From contig NC_089781.1 of assembly GCF_040412425.1 (NCBI RefSeq), positions 55,981,960 through 56,045,959 on the forward strand: a stretch of 64,000 nucleotides of DNA. The letters run 5' to 3'. Below the pieces are notes generated by a model. The model worked only from the letters and a program-made list of their open reading frames with translations. It was not told where the DNA came from and searched no databases. Position 1 is the first letter of the stretch. Each line of letters opens with the position of its first letter. Made by a program: the position numbers and the translations under genes. Below, in pieces: positions 52,653 to 63,365 of the stretch. The DNA comes from Macrobrachium rosenbergii (taxonomy: Eukaryota; Arthropoda; Malacostraca; Decapoda; Palaemonidae).

Positions 52653-53923
52653 TGTGACGAAGCGTCCAGTGTCTGTTCTTCAAATCAAACCTGATATCTA
52701 AGTGCTTGTCCCGGAGTCGAAGGCACCATTTATATATGGGGGAAATGGTCTTGTGTCTGTTCTTCAAATCAAACCTGATATCTAAGTGCTTGTCCCGGAG
52801 TCTAGTGCACCATTTATATATGGTGACCCCGGAGTGTCCAGTGTCTGTTCTTTAAATCAAACCTGGTATCTAAGTGCTTGATATTTGATTACCAAACTTA
52901 CCATTTATTCAACAATTATAGTTACCTCACAAAAGCCAGACACCTGAACCTCATCACACATACAAGACGACTGATTTCTCTAAAGGCAACAGTGATCCCT
53001 TTATAAAACTTATCAATCATGAAAGAAAGCAGATTAAGTTCTGTTAAACAGGTGTGAGGTAAAATCTAAGGGCGTCACTCCATTAACATTATAAAAGTTC
53101 AAGTATTTCCATTTATTTCATTTCCTGGTTCGAGCTCACTTCAATTACTTGAAGGAAAACATCTCACCACCACTCTATCTCTAATTCAAATCAAAATTAC
53201 TGGTGGGTCAATGAATGAAACTCTGATATAATATTTTAAATACAAAAATTTATTTCTAAATTCAAAGATTATACATGACATTAACAGTCTCAGGGAAATT
53301 TATTATTACTTGAAAAATTGGATTAAATCTGAATTAATCATCAGTCAAAATTAAATCAGAAATTAATTTATTAATTAATCAAAAGGGTTATTCAAGAAGA
53401 ATTTAAATTGTTAAATAACAAAACTTGATTGAAAAGAAATATACTGTAAGTAAATTAATTCCCACGTGTTAAAAAAAGGCAAACAAATCAATCATATAAA
53501 AATGTGGATACAAAAGACACAGAAGTATACTCTGCAAAAGATTAAATATCAAAAAATGTAAAGCAAAAATTAAGGCAATAGCAAACATCACATATATGTA
53601 TAAAAGAAAAATTCTTCAAAAGATAAAGCATAAAACATATAACACAAAAAATATTAAAAAGTGAAAAGGTATCTTTACATATAACCACTGCAGATATTAT
53701 TTTCAGTGCACTGAAACCCAATAATTATATTACAATACCTTGGTACCAAATGCTTCGTGTCTTTAACCAGGCGCCGTTACACACACACTTAATAAAATAC
53801 ACTGTTCAGATAACTCAGACACATTTACTAAGGAATTAAACAGTTAAAGGATGAGTGACCATCGTCTATCTAAATATCAATTACGTTAAAACAGGACATT
53901 TCGTAAAATCCCGAGAGCGAGCG

Positions 53924-53977
<54 letters not shown>

Positions 53978-54340
53978 GCGGAGCGGAAAAATGCAGCTCC
54001 TTTTCACAACGCTTTTTGGTCTGAGTGTCGACTCCTCTGTATATGGGCGTCTATCTACGTGGTAAGTTTTTCCACAGTGTTTTGATAGCGTCCCAATGGA
54101 ATGCATTACTTCAGCAGTTTTGAAAATGGACTAACAACCGCTCTCTATACAACAAACAAGGCTCTCAGTCTCTCTCAGCTCGACGCATACGTCGTCCTCT
54201 CAAACTACACAGAGTGCAATCATTTTACCTACGCTAACTCTTTTACGGTATACGCGTATCTGAACACAAAATCATGGTTATACAACAACTCACACATACA
54301 CACGGGGAGATTACTGCATTATGAAAACCACAGCATAAGA
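52653..54340 (-). repeat. Gmr1-1 5' LTR (1688 bp)
   Basis: Right copy on the map, 5' in element orientation. It begins TGTGACGAAGC on the + strand and ends 'cagcataaga'. Contains a (GA)n run (53927-53977) and the 35-bp stretch (53021-53055) missing from the other LTR. Confidence 0.9.
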
Positions 54341-54489
54341 ATATATATAAATCTATTGGTCACTTTTTTACCAGGTACCCATATGAGTGTAATAACCACA
54401 ATGCATCTTAACTTCCGGATTTCTTCGCACTTCTTTGATATACTTGGCACTAAAAAGACTAAGATCCAATTGAAGAAATTCTGAATTCC

Positions 54490-54647
54490 ATAGTAGTGTC
54501 AATAGACGTAATTCTGTCCCTCTGAGGTTGGTTGGTTAATGTGACTTCTCTCTGATATACGGAATGCGGGTTCGAATCTTGCTATGGCGTCAGAATTTCT
54601 TCAATGCCTTTTCTTCTGGATTTCAGGCTTTGTAGTGACAATATATA

Positions 54648-54648
<1 letters not shown>
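54490..54648 (+). mobile_element. Possible tRNA-derived SINE
   Basis: 'ggttggttggttaatgtg' at about 54521 resembles an A-box/D-arm. 'gcgggttcgaatcttgc' at about 54568 is a good B-box/T-arm whose stem pairs with two G-T wobbles. A complete acceptor stem cannot be formed. About 60 bp later an (AT)n tail begins. This fits a tRNA-derived SINE or tRNA pseudogene; it has no second copy in the window. Confidence 0.3.
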
Positions 54649-55029
<381 letters not shown>

Positions 55030-55389
55030 TGTGAAGACGCCAAACGTCTCGCTATTTCACATATATTATGCTACTGCATTGTATTCATTAATCTGTCTCG
55101 AATCTTATGCAATGTCAATATGTGGAATTTCCTGGCCTTTCCACTGATATATGGTTTATCATTGTTCGTTTACTATGTCTCTCACAATCGCCATCTGTTT
55201 GTCTGTCGACAAGCACAGATCTGCGAAACATAATCTCTGTTTTCCCTTGTCTGTTTGTAAAAACTACTTTGCGGCTCGCACCAGCCAATAACGTTATAAC
55301 TTCGAAGATTCTGTACATTGATTCAGTAAGGAACCACCAATAAACTAGACAACATCCAGCCAGTATGTCTCTCCAATCCTCTCCTTACA
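55030..55389 (+). mobile_element. Solo LTR related to Gypsy-1 LTRs (360 bp)
   Basis: Begins 'TGTGAAGACGCCAAACGTCT' (compare 'TGTAAAGACGTCAAACGCCT' in Gypsy-1) and ends 'CTCTCCTTACA'. A similar layout follows, with 'ctggcctttccactgatatat' (first 20 alike) against 'ccggcctttccgccgatgta', and a late 'caataaac' polyadenylation-type signal. No target duplication is seen: the flanks are 'ctatt' and 'gacat'. It abuts the truncated end of the Penelope-like RT. Confidence 0.6.
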
Positions 55390-56455
55390 GACATAGGGGA
55401 AGCTGGCATAAAATTCCAGTTTTGGTACAATAGGATATTTTACTGGGCGGGGTGGGGGAGAGGGGGGAGAAGAAATTGTTTAGTAATTTTCGGCAAATCT
55501 TATTGACAAAATTAGCAGGAAAACAGTTGTTTTTAAAATAGTTTGCCGAGAATATATATTCCTTGTGAAACATGTCCCAGTTAGAAGTAAGCCGTAAAGC
55601 TCTGTGGAATAATGTATAAACAGAATTAAGTTTAAAATTAAAGTAGCATGAGCTGTAGGAACTCAAGCCCAATCCGGTAAAAGTTCGTTTGCTAAAAACA
55701 GTAGTGTTAAAAGCATCATTTTGCCTTGTAACAAGGACGTCAAGGAAGGAAAGCTGATGGTTGGACTCCCTCTCGGGCGTAACCCTGATATTGGAGTTTT
55801 GGGTATTGACGAATTCGAGGAAGGAGTCGGCATGATGATCCTGCTTGAAGAGCAGGAAAGTATCATCAACAAACCTAGTATAAAATAGAGGGCGGAAACC
55901 TAAGGGACAATCGTCTAGCATGCGCTCCTCCAGGGGGCACATGAAGATGTTGGCGAAGGTGGGTCCAATGGGTGAACCCATAGCCATGCCCTCGATTTGT
56001 TTAAATAACTTACCATTAAAAACAAGTCCGTGTCCAGCACGGCTAGGTCTAAGAAGGTTTTAAAAGTCGAGCGGTTAAAATTTCTAAAAACTCAGTTAGG
56101 TTCGGGAAATAGCTTATCAAGGATTATCTTTATAGTCTCAGCAACTGGAACATTTGTAAACAAGGACTTTACATCAGAACTGGTCATTACTGGATCGGAG
56201 TCTTGGATAAGAACTTTTTCTTTAAATTCGTAAGAGTTTTTTAAGGAATAGTTGTTAGTAGTAAGTGGTTCAAGCAGGGGTACGAGGAATTTCTCCAGTT
56301 TGTAATCTGGAGTATTATATGAAGACAGAATAGGACGCATAGGTACCCCTGGCTTATTAATTTTAGGTAAGCCATAAAGAACCCCGTATGACGAACCACC
56401 TTTATTTGGCCCCGTACAGGAATTAGCTCCTGCTTTATAAAATACAACTTATGAA
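55390..56455 (-). pseudogene. Penelope-like element, reverse transcriptase (endonuclease missing)
   Basis: 56455-56341 gives 'GSSYGVLYGLPKINKPGVP', typical of Penelope RTs. 56340-56092 has 'MRPILSSYNTPDYKLEKFLV' and 'DVKSLFTNVPVAETIKIIL' (first Asp). After a frame change, 55987-55385 has 'MAMGSPIGPTFANIFMCPLE', 'FYTRFVDDTFLLFKQDHHAD' (FVDD catalytic motif) and 'LSFLDVLVTRQNDAFNTTVF'. Near 55440-55390 a further frame reads into the linker that leads to the GIY-YIG endonuclease in complete elements. The endonuclease itself is absent, because the sequence is cut by the LTR at 55389. The 5' end is also truncated. Confidence 0.9.
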
Positions 56456-57245
56456 AAGCGGGCACTGCTGGCGTTAGGGTACAAAAACCTACCACCACGA
56501 ATCACTCTGTCTAAAAGAGATAAATCTCTGGCAGAAGCAGACATCCACACCAGAGAACAGTGTTCCAGCAAAGGAAGAACACATGATCTAAAACAAATTG
56601 TGTTGATTTTATCATTGTTATAAATATATTGGAATGTCCTTGCAGCATTTACTGACACTTATATTAGATGTTTCTCAAAAGTAAGATGTGAGTCAAAAGT
56701 TACACCCAATACTGTATAGTCAAAGCTTCAGACTCATTCAGCAGAGTCCCGTCCACTTGAAGGGGAGGATGGGGTGGAAAATCAACACGAAATCTGCTAA
56801 TCAATACCCCACTGACCCCACCATTCACTAATCCGCCCCGTGTCACGATTGAGACTAATAGTAGCTTCTTTTCTCATAAGTGAAGACTTTACTATACCCA
56901 CAAGTGTTGCATATTGAACAATCTTGTTTTCCAGGCCAACAACCATATCACTTGTTTAAAATGAAAATAATAGCGGACCAAGAACAATACCTTGTGGAAC
57001 ACCAGACTATAGGCCTTGGTCCGCTAAAGATCCCATCAACAAGAACTCGCTGCTGCCTACCAATAAGGAAATCTTGAAGTATTTCTAAAACATATCCACC
57101 CATTCCAAGAGTCTCAAGTTTTAAAATAAGTGCCTTATGGTGTGCTAAATCGAAAGCAACACTAAAATCTATTTGAGTTACTCTTCACTCAAAACCCTTA
57201 TCAAGGTTCTTTTGCAAATGGCATGTAAAATCTAAGAAAGTTCAA
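56456..57245 (-). pseudogene. LINE (Jockey/CR1-like) RT fragment
   Basis: 57190-57060 reads 'IDFSVAFDLAHHKALILKLE' and 'ETLGMGGYVLEILQDFLIGR', the RT block after the first Asp (F-D-x-A/V-x-x-H). 57050-56960 covers the region where 'G-V-P-Q-G-S' should be; here it is changed. The YxDD block is missing, perhaps through a deletion near 56850. 56780-56460 reads the thumb and C-terminal region, with 'AARTFQYIYNN', 'CFRSCVLPLLEHCSLVWMSA' and 'LSLLDRVIRGGRFL'. Both ends are truncated; it abuts the Penelope-like RT at about 56455. Confidence 0.8.
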
Positions 57246-57500
57246 GTGAAGACGCAAAGCATTACAAACCTAAAACTATTCACCTTGTATTTTAATTATT
57301 TACTTATATTCTTATTTATTTAATTATTAATCAGCTTATTAATATATCTATTTCATTTTCTGATCACTATCTCTCCTTTCTGTATTTCCAATTATCTTCT
57401 GTACGTCTTCCAAATGAGCACCATATTCTTCAAAAACTTCAGTTTCAAGTGAATGGCCTCAGCAGGATTGTTCTACAGTATATGAGTATGGGTTTATCTT

Positions 57501-57508
<8 letters not shown>
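57246..57508. other. Spacer, nothing recognised
   Basis: AT-rich unique sequence with no ORF or repeat of note. Confidence 0.5.

Positions 57509-57573
<65 letters not shown>
57509..57573. repeat. (TAA)n microsatellite
   Basis: About 21 uninterrupted TAA repeats. Confidence 0.98.
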
Positions 57574-57574
<1 letters not shown>

Positions 57575-57870
57575 GAAAGACAGCATGCCCGTCAATAATA
57601 ACATCGGAGAGCCTCACCTTTAAAAGACTAAAAAAAACATTTGTTTCCGAACTTCATTGACAAAATGGCAGTTTGTTATTCCCAAACTTCGCTTCCTGAC
57701 AGCAGCGTACTTAGGAATTCAATTCCATTCCATATAGCCATGTTTCTGGCAAAACAATCACAGATGACCTATCACCACTCACAAGCCCCGGATGTATTCG
57801 ACAGTGGTTTTAATATCACGACAATTGAAGTAGGTAATTTTTTATATATCTATGAACATGTTTTTTTAGT
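57574..57870. other. Spacer with a chance open frame
   Basis: 57641-57925 is open (94 codons), but it shows no domain and runs into the T-rich tract; I do not call it a gene. Confidence 0.5.
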
Positions 57871-59515
57871 TTCATATATTTCATATTTTAGATTTTATTA
57901 TGTATTTGTATTTTTATTGTTTTAAGTATTTTACTTATTCACATTTTAATTTTTTTTATCATTTTTATTTTTATTCTTTTAATCATTATTTTTATTTTAC
58001 TGTAGGATTTATTTTCGTTACTTTTACTATTTATACTTTTCATTTTAATATTTTTATTAAGGTTCTTCAGTTTATTTATGTCTTATTGATTTTTGTTTTC
58101 ATTATTCTTATTCTTTTATTTACGCATTTTTTTATCTTTTATCTAATTATTTATATTCTTCTTACACTTATTTTAATTATAATTATATTTCTATTATTAT
58201 TACTATCTTATTTTTATCATTTTGTTTTTCCTACTCTTAATTCTTTTATTCTTATAATTTTTATTTTTATAGTTGGTATTTTTCATAATTGTTGTATTTC
58301 TTGTTTATTTTTTATATTTTTTTATTGTTTGACTTTTAATTTGCATTATCCGAATTTTTATTTTTTAACCTTCACGTATTTTTTTTTACTTCTCATTTGA
58401 ATCCTGACTTTGTTTTTATTATTGATGGATTAAATTTTATTTTTATTATTTCAACTGCTTAATGTGCATTTTGTTTCTACCTTTATTATTTCTATTACTT
58501 ACAATTTTTTTTATTATTTTCATTTTTATTATTCTTATTTTTATATTGTATTTATGTTTGTTTTCATCTTCCAGTGTTTTAATTTTTACTTATTCATAAT
58601 TTCTCACTTTTTCTTTTCTTTTTTCTTGTTTTTAATTTTTTGCTATTTTAATTTTATTTTTATTGTTTTTTAGTCTTATGTTTACTTTTATTTATTTAAT
58701 TTTCAGTTATTTTTATTTTTGTAGTTTTATTATTATTTTTTCTTATAATTTTTACGTTTATCACTATTTTATTTTCGTTATTATTCTTATTTTATTTCCA
58801 TTATTCTAATTTGGTATTATTCCTTTTCGATTCTTACTATTTTCATTTTTGTAATACTTTTATCTTTAACTTTTATATATCTTTATGTTATTTTTAACAA
58901 TTTTATTTTTATAATTTTCATTGACATTTCTCAGTTCTGTTATTTTCTTATTTTCCTGTCTAAATATTTATTATTTATTTTTAAAATTTCATGTTTATTT
59001 TTATTATTGGTACTTCAGTTTCTTTTAATTTTCCTCTGATTTTATTATTTTTGTTTCAATATTTTTTAAATTTTGGTTTTCATTGTTTTTATACATTCTA
59101 AATTGTGTTTTTATATTTATTTCTTATTTTAGCTGGCATTTTTATTATTTCTTATTCTTTTGAATTTTTATTATCTTTTATCTTCATTTTTTATTTATAC
59201 TTTCTATTTACATAATTTTTCTCATTCTTGTTTTTATTATTTTAATTATTATTATTTTTTACTTCAAACATTTAGTTTTTACTCCAATTATTTTCTATTT
59301 CTCATTATTATTCTTTTTTTAAGATTTTTCATATTTAGTATTTTTCATTTTATTTCCATAATTTTTATTTTCATTGTTTTTATTTTTAGTTTTAACTTTA
59401 TTTTTATTTTTTCACTGTGGTTTTTAATGTGAATTTTTGCGATTATAACCCATATTTTCTTTTTATTTTATATCTTCTATTTCTTTATGTTTTCATTTTA
59501 ATATCTTTACTAGCA
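57871..59515. repeat. 1.6-kb T-rich low-complexity tract
   Basis: Almost entirely T with A and C; G is very rare. Built of TTTTTATTATT, TTCATTTTTATT and TTTAATTTT phrases without a fixed period. It reads as Phe/Ile/Leu/Tyr-rich frames on the + strand (for example 57900-58400), which look like membrane proteins but come from composition alone. Confidence 0.9.
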
Positions 59516-59539
59516 GATGCTCGCTATTGCTCACATTTG

Positions 59540-60010
59540 CTAGTTCCCATATCCGTACCATACCCATACTCATACCATACCATACCATACCCATACCTAA
59601 CCTATACCCATACCCATAACTGTACCATACCCATGCCCATACCTATACCCATACCATACCCATATCTGCATCTTACCCATACTCATACTCGTATCTGTAC
59701 CATATCCATACCTATTCCCATGCACATAACCATACCCATACCCATATCTGTATCATACCAATACCCATATTTATACCATACCTATATCTGTACTATACCC
59801 ATAACTATACCCATACCCATATCCATTCCAAATGCATACCCATATCTGTGCATATCCATACCCCTACCTATACCCATATCTGTACCATACCCATACCTAT
59901 ACCCATACCCATATCTGTCCACACCCATACCTATCCCCATACCCATACCCATACCCATATTCTTACCATACTCATACCTATACCCATGCCCAAATCCATT
60001 CCATACCCAT
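59540..60010. repeat. (CCATAC)n degenerate hexanucleotide array
   Basis: About 470 bp of CCATAC units with variants such as CCTATA and CATATCTGTA, about 12-24 bp apart, forming a loose higher-order pattern. It ends abruptly at the LTR of Gmr1-2 (60011). Thr/His/Pro/Tyr-repeat frames through it are artefacts. Confidence 0.95.
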
Positions 60011-60763
60011 TGTGGGGGAATAGATTCTCAATATCAGGATGAAAATAAACTATTTCAATATTTTGTAATTATAATTAAAATAGTAATTACATAACTTGGC
60101 CAATATCCTATTTAAACTACTAATGGTACCTAAGTAATAATGTACTTAAATTTGTTAAGCTGAAGACACAGAAGGCGTTGTTTTCATAATCATGGCTTGT
60201 ATAACAGTATTTTCAAGGGTGCTGAAGTAAATAAATTCCAAGTGAGCTGAAGTAGATAAATTCCAAGCGTGCTGAAGTAAATTCCACAAATCGATGATCC
60301 AATCGACTTCTTGACGACACTCGGAACTGTATCGTATGGTGAAGCAAAGTAATGAAGTCTTCTGCAAATTAGGAACGCACGTCAAGCGAACCGAAGTTCA
60401 CACATGGGGACAGTGTGACAGCCTTTCTGAAATGATACAAATTTGCAATACTGAAAAACATGATCAGAACTACCAATATTTAAATTAACACTTCAAACTG
60501 AGGAATATACCTTTAAATTCACGAAATTAAATTATTTTTCACTTCACAAAACTTCCAAATTCCTTTACCGATCACTTGAGTGGTTAATAGCAGACTGATC
60601 CGGTAACGCACAGAAAACGCAAGGAAAAAAAAATTCAAGGAGAGTTAAGTACAAACAAAAAGCGAAAAACAGACAAGGACGCTAAAGACATGACACACGA
60701 ACTCTAGGTTTAAAGACCAATTGGCAGACATTGGCAAAGCACAAATATCTCTTTTCCCTCACA
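60011..60763 (-). repeat. Gmr1-2 3' LTR (about 753 bp, inferred)
   Basis: On the + strand it would start TGTGGGGGAATAG, exactly where the hexanucleotide array stops, and end CCCTCACA. Purine-rich 'taggggggca' follows on the element strand side (60764-60773). No second copy is visible here to confirm it; an inner start at 60414 (TGTGACAG) is an alternative. Confidence 0.5.
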
Positions 60764-60773
60764 TGCCCCCCTA
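60764..60773 (-). other. Gmr1-2 polypurine tract
   Basis: 'taggggggca' on the - strand, directly before the inferred LTR. Downstream of RNase H, as expected. Confidence 0.6.
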
Positions 60774-60860
60774 ATAAGATAAAATTATCACCTTTCAATG
60801 AGGGAAAAGGGGAAAAAATAAATACCCAAACCAAAATTACCCAATTTCTCAAAAAAAAAA

Positions 60861-61481
60861 TCATTTGCTTCTGCTTAAGAAATCTGCAATATGATTCCTA
60901 TCACCAGCTATATGTACAATATTAAACACGTATGGTTGCAAAGCTAAAGACCACCGTAATAGGCGACTGTTTGAACCTTTAAATTGCTCCAAATATGTCA
61001 AAGGTTTGTGATCAGTCTCTAGGAAAAATGGTTTTCCCAGCAAATAGAATGAGAATTTCTGAATAGCCCACACAATGGCTAAACATTCTCTCTCAATGCA
61101 TGAGTAGTTCATTTGTCTGGGTAAGAGTTGTACACCTGCATAAGCGATTGGGTGAGGAATGTCATCATAGTACTGGAATAGAACAGCACCTAATCCATAA
61201 GATGAACTATCAGTTCGAAGGCAAAATGGTTTATTAACATCAGGAATTTTAAGAATTGAAGAATCTGCTAGACAAGATTTAAGGTGATTGAACTCCTCTA
61301 CAGCTTCTACACTTAAAATCAATGGTTCTGAAATGCCTTTCTTGAGATAGGATGTCAGATGTACACTTACTTGAACTATTAGGAATATACCTTCTGTAAA
61401 AGTTAATAGTTCCCAAAAAACTTCTAAGTTTCTTTTTAGTATCTGGAACATCACTATCAAGAATGCATTTAACTTTATCAT
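60861..61481 (-). pseudogene. Gmr1-2 RNase H domain (206 codons)
   Basis: The first about 50 codons are in the wrong phase. Then come 'EPLILSVEAVEEFNHLKSCL', 'FCLRTDSSSYGLGAVLFQYY' (Asp), 'YSCIERECLAIVWAIQKFS' (Glu), 'FFLETDHKPLTYLEQFKG' (Asp) and 'HIAGDRNHIADFLSRSK' (Asp), ending at a stop near 60861. All four catalytic residues are present. A frameshift near 61420 joins it to the RT linker 'LRSFLGTINFYRRYIPN'. Confidence 0.92.
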
Positions 61482-62835
61482 CTAAAGGAAAAATTCCATC
61501 TGGAGTTACTTTATGACCCAAAAAAGTGATTTCTTTATATCCAATAAAACATTTACTGGGCTTGGCAGTTAAACCAAATTCTTTAAGACGAATCAAAACT
61601 TTACTTAAATGTTCCAAATGTACTTCCCAAGATTTAGAAATTACAAAAATATTATCAAAGTAACAAGCAACAAAATCCAAACCATTTAGCAATTTTCTCA
61701 TTAGTTTTATGTACGTAGCACAAGCAGAATGGAGACCAAATGGCATCATTTTATACTGCATTAAACCTAATGGCGTTTGGAATGCAGTGTACTTTTTACT
61801 TGCTTCTGTGAGAGGAATTTGATGGTAAGCTTTACAGATGTCAATCTCTGAAATATAGGTATAATTAGAAAATTTATGCAATTCTTCCTCAAAAGATGGC
61901 ATTGGCTTACAATCAAATTCTGATATTGAGTTGAGATTTCTAAAATCTATGACCAATCTATGTGACTTGTCTGCTTTCTTAAGTAATAATGATGGTAATA
62001 CATACGAGGAATTAGAGGGTTCTATTATATTATGATTCAATAGAGATCTGACTTCATTCTCAAAAGCAGCTTTAAGATGTACAGGAATAGGATAACTTTT
62101 CCTTTGAAATGGCTCCTTGCTTTGTACACTTATATGATGTTCAATAGCTGATGTCTTTCCAGGAATATCAGAAAAGGTACCATCAAACTCTTCTAATAAA
62201 GTGTTGACATCTTCAACTTGTTTGGAATTCAGACAAGGTCCAATGTTCACTGTGCTCCTGCAAGAGTCCAAAGTGATTATTCCTCCTTTAGGCACATTTA
62301 AAAGTTCATCATCTTCATCTGTAATGAGTGAAACTTTATTAACATAATGCTTGAAATTTGATACTTTAGTGAAATCTTCATTCAAGTCACCAACAAAATT
62401 ACATGTAATATCACTTCTCCGGAAATATTTCTTAAGTAAATTAATATGATACAATTTCTCTTTTCCATTGACATTGATAAGGTAATCAACTGGACCTATT
62501 CTCCTTACAACTTTATGTGGTCCTGTCCAAGCTATTTGAAATTTGTTGAAGCTGTCTGGAATTAGCAGCAATACTTCATCACCTGTATTTAAATTTCTCT
62601 TGCTAGTTTTTACATCAAAATAGGACTTATATTTATCCATAGATATATTCATATTACTACTAACTAGGTCTGTTGTCTCCGCTAACCGTTCCCTTAATTC
62701 AATTACAAACCTGTAAAGATTAGTCTCTTCGTCATCCAAATTCTTGTTGGACCATACATCCAACAAAATACTCAAAGGACCACGAACTTGCCTCCCATAA
62801 AGAATCTCAAAAAGGTGAGAAACCTGAACTGTCAC
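61279..62835 (-). pseudogene. Gmr1-2 integrase C-terminus and reverse transcriptase (518 codons)
   Basis: Residues 1-130: integrase tail with 'EILYGRQVRGPLSILLDVWS', 'NTGDEVLLLIPDSFNKFQI' and the GPY-like 'AWTGPHKVVRRIGPVDYLIN'. From about 215: 'FSDIPGKTSAIEHHISV', 'HRLVIDFRNLNSISEFDCK', 'YISEIDICKAYHQIPLTE' (first Asp) and 'MQYKMMPFGLHSACATYIKL'. The second catalytic motif, 'FVACYFDNIFVISKSWEVHL', is near 61650-61662. The motif is YFDN, where Y-x-D-D is expected, so the second Asp is lost. 'KCFIGYKEITFLGHKVTPDG' and the thumb follow. This is one uninterrupted frame joining integrase and RT, clear proof of the Gmr1 order. Confidence 0.93.
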
Positions 62836-63365
62836 TAGGGATCTCTCTCATAGAGAATAATGCTGCAGGGATGAACTTATGCCATAGATTAGGCTTAAGA
62901 GAGCACAATTTCTTTAGAATTGATTTTAAGACAGAATGTTGCCTTTCAATCTTACCATTGGCAGCGGGGTGATATGGCGTAGTAAACAATGGGCGAACTC
63001 CCAGAAGACATGCACTTGATCCATTAGTTCAGATTTGAACTGAGGACCCTATCAGAGAGTATCTCTCTTGGAATACCAACCCGAGAAAAGATAGTTACTA
63101 ATGCTTCAGCTATGTCTACCGATGTAATGGATTTCAGAGGAACAGCATCTGGAAATCCTGAAGCATAATCAATAAGGGTCAATATATACTGATGGCCTTC
63201 AGAAGACATTGGTTTAATAGGACCTACAATATCAATTGCAACTTTGTAAAATGGTGTTGAGATGACTGGCAATTTAACTAATGGAGCCTTCTTCACTCTC
63301 CCGTGACTAGTTGTTTTCTGGCACCTGTCACACGACTTACAATAATTATATATATCTTTAGTCAT
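62807..63365 (-). pseudogene. Gmr1-2 integrase core (two frames)
   Basis: 63365-63024 has the end of the zinc domain 'YNYCKSCDRCQKTTSHG' (Cys-x2-Cys), 'YKVAIDIVGPIKPMSSEG' (first Asp) and 'GIPREILSDRVLSSN' (second Asp, then the frame is lost). 62989-62807 continues in another frame with 'TPYHPAANGKIERQHSVLKS' (Glu). The D-D-E residues are all visible, but a one-base shift near 63030 and another near 62825 break the gene. Confidence 0.92.

Larger units (their letters stand above)
45825..54340 (-). mobile_element. Gmr1-1: young Gmr1-type Ty3/Gypsy element (8.5 kb)
   Basis: LTRs lie at 45825-47479 and 52653-54340, with coding sequence on the - strand between. The order is gag, protease, integrase, RT, RNase H. 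Integrase before RT is the mark of the Gmr1 group and unlike other Ty3/Gypsy elements. The capsid region is SCAN-like, which is also known for this group. The LTRs differ by only about ten substitutions but by a dozen small indels and one 35-bp gap. The coding region has about four frame breaks or stops. There is no env. Both flanks are (TA)-rich, so the target was probably a TA microsatellite (ATAT duplication possible). Confidence 0.9.

Noticed and set aside
54490..54600. A functional tRNA gene.
   Set aside because: Box-like sequences are present, but the acceptor and anticodon stems do not close. At most it is a tRNA-derived SINE or pseudogene.
57900..58673. Hydrophobic frames (166 and 69 codons) resembling membrane proteins.
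   Set aside because: They follow from a nearly G-free T-rich sequence; there is no motif, and composition alone explains the open frames.
59417..60094. 225-codon frame with Pro-Tyr/Ile-Pro repeats.
   Set aside because: Translation of the (CCATAC)n array.
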